The notes below the pieces were generated by a model. It did no database searches. It saw only the letters and a program-made list of their open reading frames with translations, and had not been told where the DNA came from. A stretch of DNA of 6,159 bases, from positions 1 to 6,159 of the forward strand of contig JAMORD010000116.1 in the NCBI GenBank assembly GCA_027063755.1. Reading direction: 5' to 3'. Below, in pieces: positions 1 to 5,804 of the stretch; the stretch's first letter is position 1; each line of letters begins with the position of its first letter. This DNA is from a bacterium (GTDB lineage Bacteria; Coprothermobacterota; Coprothermobacteria; Coprothermobacterales; JAADFF01). The position numbers and the translations under genes are program-made.

Positions 1-196
1 TAAATTCCCCGAAGATATCAAGAAAAATCTTCAAGTGGGAATGACCCTTTATATGAATACCGAACAGGGGCCTATTCCTGTTAAGGTTGTTGCCATTGAA
101 GGTGCCACCGTTACCATAGATGCCAATCATCCACTGGCTGGCAAGACACTGGTATTTGACATTAAGGTTGTAGATATTAAGAAACAGGACAACTAA
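1..196 (+). CDS. slyD: FKBP-type peptidyl-prolyl cis-trans isomerase, SlyD-like, C-terminal part (5' end outside window)
   Basis: The frame with codons starting at base 2 is open from the window edge to a TAA at 194-196, giving 64 residues. It contains QGPIPVKVVAI, followed after a short spacer by DANHPLAGKTLVFDIKVV. The NHPLAG motif followed by a hydrophobic beta strand is the hallmark C-terminal half of the FKBP fold in SlyD-type isomerases, which speed prolyl isomerisation and act as cytoplasmic chaperones. The preceding stretch (FPEDIKKNLQVGMTLYM) fits the end of the IF (insert-in-flap) chaperone domain and its return to FKBP. The protein ends in KKQDN, so the His/Cys-rich metal-binding tail of E. 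coli SlyD is absent, as in short-tailed SlyD proteins. A strong terminator follows at once, so it is probably the last gene of its own transcript and not linked to the exporter cluster. Family assignment is confident; the symbol is slightly less so because the N-terminus is not visible. Confidence 0.85.
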   Translation, partial: KFPEDIKKNLQVGMTLYMNTEQGPIPVKVVAIEGATVTIDANHPLAGKTLVFDIKVVDIKKQDN

Positions 197-217
197 TCGC
201 AAATAGTAGTTGCTATT

Positions 218-248
218 AAGGGAGGGCTCGCCCTCCCTTTTCTTTTTG
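218..248 (+). terminator. Rho-independent terminator after slyD
   Basis: A 9-bp perfect stem (218-226 pairing with 231-239, AAGGGAGGG with CCCTCCCTT) closes on a CTCG tetraloop and runs into a T-rich tract (TTTTCTTTTT up to 247). It lies 22 bases after the slyD stop codon. The stem is GC-rich in an AT-rich neighbourhood. A weak 5-bp hairpin (AATAG 202-206 with CTATT 213-217) sits just upstream and is probably incidental. The terminator separates slyD from the following genes, which therefore need their own promoter. Confidence 0.93.
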
Positions 249-280
249 TTGCCTTCTATAACAAGAAAACTGAATGATGG

Positions 281-310
281 TTATAACAATTCATTAATCT
301 TATGTATATT
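281..310 (+). promoter_or_regulatory. possible promoter for the exporter cluster (weak sigma-70-like match)
   Basis: The region between the slyD terminator and the gene at 383 must contain a promoter if the terminator is efficient. The best pair I can see is TTATAA (281-286) as -35 and TATATT (305-310) as -10, with an 18-base spacer. The -35 is a poor match to TTGACA. Other AT-rich hexamers, such as TATATG at 354-359, could equally serve as -10. The candidate -10 lies inside a 12-bp palindrome, TATATTAATATA (305-316), and the candidate -35 lies inside an 8-bp palindrome, GTTATAAC (280-287). The octamer TATAACAA occurs at 257-264 and again at 282-289. These could be operator half-sites or just AT-rich coincidence. 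The transcription start is not determined. Confidence 0.25.
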
Positions 311-369
311 AATATATGGTCTAAACTCTCACCATGCTGTTAAAATGGTAGTGTATATGAAAGTTGGTG

Positions 370-380
370 GGAGGGGTGAT
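370..380 (+). promoter_or_regulatory. ribosome binding site deciding the ATG start at 383
   Basis: The sequence GGAGGGGTGAT is almost fully complementary to the usual bacterial 16S rRNA tail. A TTG at 380-382 directly before the ATG extends the open frame by one codon, but it would overlap this ribosome binding site. The ATG at 383, seven bases after GAGGG, is therefore the better start. Confidence 0.75.
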
Positions 381-382
381 TG

Positions 383-1312
383 ATGAAAAAGGTTTGGATT
401 GCACTTGCACTGATTTTATTTGCCGTTATATTAATGGTGACATTGTATATGCCGCATGGTGGAGATGTTTTTCCATATACATATGTAGAGTTTGATAAAA
501 ACCTCGTTATGCACGATCTATCCACAGGGAAGACGGCTACCGTTGCTCCTCCCGGATATCTCATGGGTATAGCTCCCCATGCACTGGTATTTGCCAAGCC
601 TATAAATGGCGATAAACAGATGCAGTTGATATATCTCTATGGTGCCACGGCATCAAGAACTATAGGCACATATGATATGCCAACATTTGTTGGTCTTCAA
701 GATGACAACTTTGCCGTTGTAATCTATGGAAAGACCGTTTCTGATATGCAGGTATGTGCTATCCTCGTAGACGGTCAGGAGAAATGCACTTCCATGCCGT
801 CTGATGCCGCCTCAGACTTGCAAACCTTGGGGCCGGCAAACGCAAAGGTTTGGTATGATGGCACATATTTTTACTATCTTGGTAGGTTTGTTGAGCGATT
901 TGGCAATGAAGAGCACAAGCAGATAGAGGAGAATGCCGATCTTATGTATGCTTATGTCTTGCCTCTTGAAGGGCATAGGTTTATTCTTGGTGGTAAAACT
1001 GTCTCTCTATATGATAAAGACGGCTTTGTAAAGTCTGCTACAGTGAAATTGTCACCGAGATGGATATCTCCACGCATGGTGTATTGTGGAAATGCCATTG
1101 CCGTGCCAAGTGGGGGCAAGACCTATAAAATATCTATTCCCGACATGAATATTAAGAAAACGCTGAAAGGTATTCCTGTTGGTTGTGTGAATAAACAGGT
1201 GCTTTTGTTTAAGGGCATATATCCTACTAAGGGTGACATTATTTCCGAAAATGGTCATGTGTATCTAAGAGATGTGTCATTTGGAGCCCTGATAGGGGGA
1301 ATTAGGCCTTGA
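383..1312 (+). CDS. unrecognised membrane-anchored, beta-rich extracytoplasmic protein coupled to the ABC exporter
   Basis: I do not recognise this 309-residue protein. It begins MKK, then a hydrophobic stretch at about residues 4-22, then a short Pro/Gly-rich segment. This fits either an uncleaved N-terminal anchor or a signal peptide. No lipobox cysteine follows the hydrophobic stretch. The remaining roughly 285 residues alternate short hydrophobic strands with Gly, Asn and Asp turns and contain no long helix, suggesting an all-beta domain, possibly propeller-like. An example is the YVEFDKNLVMHDLSTGK stretch near the start. There are four cysteines (about 125, 135, 235 and 268). The first two flank a 9-residue loop and could form a disulfide outside the membrane. 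The stop overlaps the start of exporter subunit A by 4 bases (TTGA), so the two are probably translated together. I infer an accessory or surface partner of the exporter; no enzymatic motif is visible. Confidence is high that it is a gene and low on role. Confidence 0.85.
   Translation: MKKVWIALALILFAVILMVTLYMPHGGDVFPYTYVEFDKNLVMHDLSTGKTATVAPPGYLMGIAPHALVFAKPINGDKQMQLIYLYGATASRTIGTYDMPTFVGLQDDNFAVVIYGKTVSDMQVCAILVDGQEKCTSMPSDAASDLQTLGPANAKVWYDGTYFYYLGRFVERFGNEEHKQIEENADLMYAYVLPLEGHRFILGGKTVSLYDKDGFVKSATVKLSPRWISPRMVYCGNAIAVPSGGKTYKISIPDMNIKKTLKGIPVGCVNKQVLLFKGIYPTKGDIISENGHVYLRDVSFGALIGGIRP
1294..1300 (+). promoter_or_regulatory. ribosome binding site for the TTG start of exporter subunit A
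   Basis: AGGGGGA lies inside the end of the upstream gene and 8 bases before the TTG at 1309-1311. It supports the TTG as the start. The start overlaps the upstream stop as TTGA, and the protein beginning there has the normal N-terminal length for a half-transporter. Unlike the other starts in this cluster it lacks the GGTGAT extension. Confidence 0.65.
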
Positions 1313-3036
1313 AGAGGCTGTTTGGTTATCTAAAAACTCAGTGGAAGAAAATTCTTATAGCCTTTATATCACTTGTACTTGTTGATATTATGCAGATTAT
1401 ATATCCGCAGTATGTAAGAAAGGCTATAAATCTTATAAAGTCTCTCAGCACAGATACCGACAAAGCCCACTGGATAAGCGTTTTATGGCACTATGCATTT
1501 ATCATGATAGCCCTTTTTGTAGCTGTTGCCATATTTAGACTTATATATCGTTGGTTTTTGAGAACGGTGGCTGTTAATTACGATCACCAACTCCGTATGG
1601 ATATTATGAATAAGTATCTTTCCTTTAGTGAAAGAGACCTTCAGAAGTTTGATGTCGGTGATCTTATGTCCCGTCTGATTAGGGATACACGGAGTGTCAG
1701 AAGGTTTATCATGATGGGAACCATTATCCTTGTTGATTTTTTGGTGCTCGGGGGAATGACAATAGCTACGATGATGTCTATGAGTCCTCATTTAACACTG
1801 GTGAGTGTGCCACCAATGATTATTCTTACAATCTTTGTTCTCTGGGCTGGCTCTTATATGCAGAAGAAGTTCAAGGTCATGCTGGAGCTTTTTGGGGATA
1901 TGACAGAGAGGGTCAGAGAGACGACTATAGGTATCAAGGTTATCAAGACATTTGTTAGAGAGGATTTCTTTATGAAACTCTTTGAGGAGATTAATGATAG
2001 GTACATAGGTACTGGTGTAAGGCTCTATACACTCCAGTCTTCATTTTGGCCTCTCTCCAGTGTTGTTTCAGGGTTGTCTCTTGTTATCGTGCTGTGGGTA
2101 GGAGGCAACATGGTTATGAGTGGCAAGATGGATATTGGTACACTGGTGTCTTTTATGATGTATATCAATATGATTGCCTGGCCTATGCTTAGTATAGGTA
2201 TGTTTATTACCGTTTACAGTATGTCTAAGTCTGCCATTCAGCGTATAGATGAGGTGCTGACATATGAACCTGAGGTTGAGGATACAGGAACTAAGGAGAT
2301 TGAAGGTGTATCTCATATTACTGTGAAAGATATCAAAGACGATATTGTGTTAAAAGGCGTGTCATTTAGTGTTTCTAAGGGGCAGGTGCTTGGTATTACA
2401 GGTCCCCCCGGCAGTGGTAAGACGGTGCTTATGAAATATTTACCAAGACTCTGGCAGCCGGGTGATGGTATGGTATTTGTCAATGATATAGATGTAAACG
2501 ATATAAAACTTCCGTCTTTGAGAAAACATTTTTCTTATGTGCCTCAAGACCCCATACTCTTTGCCGGTACTGTAAGGGAGAACATAGCATTTGCCAAACC
2601 TGATGCAACCGAAGAGGAGATTATATGGGCGGCAAAGATGGCATGTGTCTGGGACGATATACAGGCACTCCCCAATGGGTTGGATACTGTTGTTGGTGAG
2701 AGGGGAATCACCCTTTCGGGAGGACAGAGGCAGAGGGTATCTATTGCCCGTGCTTTTCTAGCAGGTAAAGATATTCTTATACTTGATGACCCTCTATCAG
2801 CTGTAGATACCCATACAGAGAGATGCATTGTGAAAAATCTCAAAGAATATGTGGCACAGCATAAGCCACTGACAATTATCGTATCTCATAGAATACCCGC
2901 CATACACTGGGCTGATTATGTGCTTGTGCTTGAAAGGGGAAGGGTTCTTGAGGAGGGAACTCCTGACAAGCTTGCCAAGGGTGATGGTCTGTATAGCAGG
3001 CTCTATCGCTATCAGATGGGTGGTGATGTAGAGTGA
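1309..3036 (+). CDS. heterodimeric ABC exporter subunit A (MdlA/YheI-like half-transporter, non-catalytic Walker B)
   Basis: This is a 575-residue half-transporter with an N-terminal six-helix exporter domain (helices near 13-36, 60-83, 134-156, 161-183, 248-270 and 278-304) and a C-terminal ATPase domain. Motifs seen are Walker A GPPGSGKT (365-372), Q-loop Gln413, an X-loop-like TVVGERG (460-466), signature LSGGQ (469-473), Walker B ILILD (489-493), D-loop SAVD (497-500) and His527. Residue 494, normally the catalytic Glu, is Asp. The LDDPLSAVD pattern is typical of MdlA/YheI-type subunits that pair with a catalytic partner. The signature is intact, so it completes the hydrolytic site on subunit B. 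Walker A is slightly unusual: Val373 follows Thr372 where Ser or Thr is common. The stretch before the first ATPase strands (about 336-350) is short and has no aromatic at the expected A-loop position. The start is TTG. The protein should form an inner-membrane exporter with the next gene; the substrate (drug, lipid or peptide) cannot be read from sequence. Confidence 0.95.
   Translation: MKRLFGYLKTQWKKILIAFISLVLVDIMQIIYPQYVRKAINLIKSLSTDTDKAHWISVLWHYAFIMIALFVAVAIFRLIYRWFLRTVAVNYDHQLRMDIMNKYLSFSERDLQKFDVGDLMSRLIRDTRSVRRFIMMGTIILVDFLVLGGMTIATMMSMSPHLTLVSVPPMIILTIFVLWAGSYMQKKFKVMLELFGDMTERVRETTIGIKVIKTFVREDFFMKLFEEINDRYIGTGVRLYTLQSSFWPLSSVVSGLSLVIVLWVGGNMVMSGKMDIGTLVSFMMYINMIAWPMLSIGMFITVYSMSKSAIQRIDEVLTYEPEVEDTGTKEIEGVSHITVKDIKDDIVLKGVSFSVSKGQVLGITGPPGSGKTVLMKYLPRLWQPGDGMVFVNDIDVNDIKLPSLRKHFSYVPQDPILFAGTVRENIAFAKPDATEEEIIWAAKMACVWDDIQALPNGLDTVVGERGITLSGGQRQRVSIARAFLAGKDILILDDPLSAVDTHTERCIVKNLKEYVAQHKPLTIIVSHRIPAIHWADYVLVLERGRVLEEGTPDKLAKGDGLYSRLYRYQMGGDVE
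3018..3027 (+). promoter_or_regulatory. extended ribosome binding site for the GTG start of exporter subunit B
   Basis: GGGTGGTGAT ends 5 bases before the GTG at 3033-3035. Its GGTGAT part is complementary to the AUCACC end of bacterial 16S rRNA. It lies inside the last codons of subunit A and fixes the GTG start, which overlaps the upstream stop as GTGA. Confidence 0.8.
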
Positions 3037-4751
3037 AACTGCTCTGGAAATATGTGAAACGCTATTGGATATGGATTGTGTTTGGTGTTATAGGTTTGTT
3101 CCTTCAGCTATTCTTTAAACTCATTAATCCATATCTGATACGCATTCTTATAGACCAATATATTATGAAAAATGACTTTGCTGGTGCTACCCGTATTATG
3201 TATCTCATTTTAGGATTCACATTGGGTTTGGGTATACCCCTAATTTTCTCTTCATGGGCTATTAATATGCTGACATTCAAGGTAATGAAGGATATTCGTA
3301 TGGATATGTTTAAGCATATGATGCGGCAGGGGCTTTACTTCTTCTCTAAGACACCAACAGGTGTTATTGTTACCCGTATTACCAATGATGTGGCCTCTGT
3401 AGGCGATGTGCTTGCAGGGAGTATTCCAGCTATCGTGTCCGATGTATTTATCATTACAGGTGTATGGGTGTTTCTATTTCTTGTTAATATGAAACTGGCA
3501 CTTATTGAACTTGTGTTTGCTCCGATTATTGCCCTTCTTGCCATAGGATTTGGTCGCTGGCTTAGAAATCTATACTCCCATATCAGAGATGTCAGGGCGA
3601 CCTTAAATGTTAAGTCTCAAGAGATACTATCTGCTATTCCCATTATTCAGGTGTTTGTGCAGGTCCCGCGTATCAGGAAAGATTATGAAAAGACATCGCT
3701 GGAATACAGAAATAGTCTATTTAAGGCATTTTTCATAACAGATATATTCAATGTACTTTCAGGTCCTGTCCTCAAAACATCAATGCAGGCAACGGCTATT
3801 GTCGCTGGTGGATATCTAATCTTAAAAAATCAATCTACCATAGGTGATGTTGTGGCATTTCTCACATATATCAGCTATCTCATAGAGCCTATTAGGGATA
3901 TAGCCGATAAGTATACAATGATACAAGATGCCACATCGGCCATTAACAAGATACAGCGTTTTATGAATGAAAATTGGTACATACCGGAGGCTGACAATCC
4001 ACATACAGGCAAGCCCGAAGGCTATATTAGATACGATGATGTTCACTTTGCATATCCCGGTACCAAGAAAGAGGTTATTAGAGGTGTGTCATTTGAGGCG
4101 CTGAAGGGTAAAAAGGTTGCCCTTGTGGGCTTTACAGGTTCTGGTAAATCTACATTGCTGAATCTGGCCCTGAGATTTTACGATGTAGATAAAGGTGCCA
4201 TATATGTTGACGATATAGATATCAGACAGTGGAAAAAAGATGACCTGAGAAGTGGTGCTGCTGTGGTGTTGCAAGAACCTTTTCTGTTTAAGGGAACCAT
4301 TAAGGATAACATTACACTTGGTAGAGATATCCCCCTTGATGAGGTTATAGATGCCGCCAAACGCGTTCATGCCCACGACTTTATCAAAGATTTGCCCGAT
4401 GGATACGATACACTGGTGCTTTCAGGTGGTGCAAATCTCTCTGTGGGACAGAGACAGCTGATATCCCTTGCCCGCGCCCTCGTACATCACCCGTCTATTC
4501 TCATACTTGATGAGGCCACGGCTTCTATTGACAGTGAGACAGAGAGACTTATACAACATGGCCTTGAAGAGGTGATGAAGGGCCGTACAACACTCATGGT
4601 TGCTCATAGGCTTTCTACGATTCGTGAGGCCGACAAGATTTTGGTGCTTGACAGTGGAAGGGTTGTTGAAGAAGGAACCCACGACGAACTGCTCCAGAAA
4701 AAGGGCCTGTATTACGAGCTGTATATGCTTCAGTGGGCGTCTGGGGAGTGA
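3033..4751 (+). CDS. heterodimeric ABC exporter subunit B (MdlB/YheH-like half-transporter, catalytic Walker B)
   Basis: This 572-residue half-transporter has six membrane helices (roughly 11-34, 53-75, 132-152, 154-175, 240-264 and 272-295) and a C-terminal ATPase. Motifs seen are A-loop Tyr341 in FAYPG, Walker A GFTGSGKS (366-373), Q-loop Gln414, signature LSVGQ (469-473), Walker B ILILD (489-493) with catalytic Glu494, D-loop end SID (498-500) and His525. It supplies the working ATP site together with the LSGGQ of subunit A. Its own signature has Val for the first Gly, as in MdlB-type partners (LSVGQRQ), and faces the Asp494 site of subunit A. The X-loop, usually close to TEVGERG, reads TLVLSGG (460-466), so the conserved Glu is gone and an LSGG string appears just ahead of the true signature. 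It overlaps subunit A by 4 bases, which favours equal synthesis and assembly of the two halves. Heterodimeric multidrug exporters are the nearest familiar models, but the substrate is unknown. Confidence 0.95.
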   Translation: MKLLWKYVKRYWIWIVFGVIGLFLQLFFKLINPYLIRILIDQYIMKNDFAGATRIMYLILGFTLGLGIPLIFSSWAINMLTFKVMKDIRMDMFKHMMRQGLYFFSKTPTGVIVTRITNDVASVGDVLAGSIPAIVSDVFIITGVWVFLFLVNMKLALIELVFAPIIALLAIGFGRWLRNLYSHIRDVRATLNVKSQEILSAIPIIQVFVQVPRIRKDYEKTSLEYRNSLFKAFFITDIFNVLSGPVLKTSMQATAIVAGGYLILKNQSTIGDVVAFLTYISYLIEPIRDIADKYTMIQDATSAINKIQRFMNENWYIPEADNPHTGKPEGYIRYDDVHFAYPGTKKEVIRGVSFEALKGKKVALVGFTGSGKSTLLNLALRFYDVDKGAIYVDDIDIRQWKKDDLRSGAAVVLQEPFLFKGTIKDNITLGRDIPLDEVIDAAKRVHAHDFIKDLPDGYDTLVLSGGANLSVGQRQLISLARALVHHPSILILDEATASIDSETERLIQHGLEEVMKGRTTLMVAHRLSTIREADKILVLDSGRVVEEGTHDELLQKKGLYYELYMLQWASGE

Positions 4752-4777
4752 TTTCTGATAAAATAAATTATCAGAAA
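4752..4777 (+). repeat. perfect 10-bp inverted repeat between subunit B and the TPR gene
   Basis: The arms TTTCTGATAA (4752-4761) and TTATCAGAAA (4768-4777) are perfect reverse complements around a 6-base AATAAA loop. The repeat begins directly after the subunit B stop codon. It is followed on the + strand by an A-run (to 4780) rather than a T-run, and the stem is AT-rich, so it is not a convincing intrinsic terminator on either strand. It could be an RNA hairpin that stabilises or processes the exporter mRNA, or a dimeric repressor operator for the downstream genes. The sequence does not decide between these. Confidence 0.8.
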
Positions 4778-4788
4778 AAAATGTTAAT

Positions 4789-4798
4789 AGGTGGTGAT
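4789..4798 (+). promoter_or_regulatory. extended ribosome binding site for the TTG start at 4804
   Basis: AGGTGGTGAT ends 5 bases before the TTG at 4804-4806, the same spacing as the GGTGGTGAT ahead of subunit B. An ATG at 4797-4799 overlaps this site and its frame stops after four codons. The TTG is the start that keeps the first membrane helix. Confidence 0.8.
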
Positions 4799-4803
4799 GT
4801 GCC

Positions 4804-5802
4804 TTGAATAGGCGGGTATATGTTGTTTTGTCATCAATATTGTCGTTTTTTTCCGGTGTTGGTCTAGTTTTTCTACTTGCCATGGGGAAAGCTACTGCTA
4901 AGGCACCTGCTATAAGGGCACTTTACAATAGGGGCTTTATATTGGGAGTGGTGTTATTTGTTGTTATGTTGGCCTTAGGCCTTTTGATAAAAGATGGAGA
5001 AAAAGCACTTACCAAAGAAGAGGTCTCTTTTAACGATCTTGTAAAAGAGCTGAGAGAAACTATAAGTAAAGCTTCTCATAGTCCAGATATTCGTCATACC
5101 TTTGCAGATTACCTTAAGAGTATGTGGGTAGATGAATCTACAAAGCTCCTTGTTGAAAGGGCACTGAAAGAGGTAATTGATGAGTTTCATGACCAGGCAT
5201 GGTTGTTTGCCCTATATGCAGAACTGCTGATGAGTGATGGCAGATGGGCTGATGCCGAGGTGATGATTAAGAGGGCGTGGGCTGCTGCCCCTACCGATGA
5301 ATATGTTAGGCAAGTCGTTAGGCAGTGGATAGATGCCCGTAGTGAAAAAGATCCATTCAGGGTGTCTGAGATGGTGAGAAAACTTAGGGAGGTATATCCC
5401 GAGGGCTGGCTATATATCCTTGAGGCGGAACATATGATGAAGATTGGTCGCACAGGTAATATAGAAGACATACTTGTAGAGGCGTATAAACTCAGCGATG
5501 AAGATATATCGCTCTTGGAAGTTATATCTGCATATTTAGGGTATCTTGCCTCTGAAGGAAGAGAACCCCAAATGTTTGCCTTCTTTGAGAAACTAAGAAA
5601 AGTCGGGGAAAAACCCATTATATATGCCGTGGAGGCAAAACTCTCTGTGCTGGCCGGTGATTATGATAGGGCCGTAGAGGCCGTGAGGAAACTGAAAGAT
5701 AGCGGGGCATCTTCTGAGATTGTTGATGCTGTGATTGCAGATATTATGAATGGGGCACGGAGTGATGGAAGGGAGGATATACTTTCTAAATTGTTTGAGT
5801 AG
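4804..5802 (+). CDS. membrane protein with two N-terminal helices and TPR-like repeats
   Basis: The protein has 332 residues and starts at TTG. Two hydrophobic helices lie at about 5-27 and 44-62, separated by a basic loop (K29, K33, R38, R43). The rest is alpha-helical and acidic/basic. The clearest TPR-like unit is at about 131-163, with the A..LlmsdGRWadAevmikrA...P pattern. A second is at about 271-302, with a GDYDRAVEAVRKL core. A weaker helical pair sits at 201-234. TPR arrays bind protein partners, so a scaffold or assembly role at the membrane is plausible, but no specific family is recognised. The layout of two helices followed by a TPR tail is loosely reminiscent of HemY, without enough similarity to claim it. 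The gene follows the exporter after 52 bases and is followed after 2 bases by the next gene, so it may belong to the same transcript or start a second one. Which side of the membrane holds the repeats cannot be settled from charge alone. Confidence 0.85.
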   Translation: MNRRVYVVLSSILSFFSGVGLVFLLAMGKATAKAPAIRALYNRGFILGVVLFVVMLALGLLIKDGEKALTKEEVSFNDLVKELRETISKASHSPDIRHTFADYLKSMWVDESTKLLVERALKEVIDEFHDQAWLFALYAELLMSDGRWADAEVMIKRAWAAAPTDEYVRQVVRQWIDARSEKDPFRVSEMVRKLREVYPEGWLYILEAEHMMKIGRTGNIEDILVEAYKLSDEDISLLEVISAYLGYLASEGREPQMFAFFEKLRKVGEKPIIYAVEAKLSVLAGDYDRAVEAVRKLKDSGASSEIVDAVIADIMNGARSDGREDILSKLFE

Positions 5803-5804
5803 TT

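Noticed and set aside
330-351. possible riboswitch or leader hairpin (ACCAT with ATGGT)
   Set aside because: Only 5 bp with a 9-base loop, no terminator or sequestering partner, and no match to a riboswitch core I know.
340-597. 85-codon minus-strand frame over the start of the anchored-protein gene
   Set aside because: It is antisense to a gene with a good ribosome binding site and membrane anchor, and has no ribosome binding site or domain of its own that I can see.
4752-4780. inverted repeat as an intrinsic terminator
   Set aside because: The stem is AT-rich and is followed by an A-run on the + strand. On the minus strand the T-run precedes the stem instead of following it.
4422-4883. 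153-codon open frame on the minus strand
   Set aside because: It covers the end of exporter subunit B, the inverted repeat and the start of the TPR gene, all well supported on the + strand. Its translation shows no recognisable domain.
5187-5618. 143-codon open frame on the minus strand
   Set aside because: It lies entirely inside the TPR gene. The Ser-rich composition is what results from reading the opposite strand of a helical gene.
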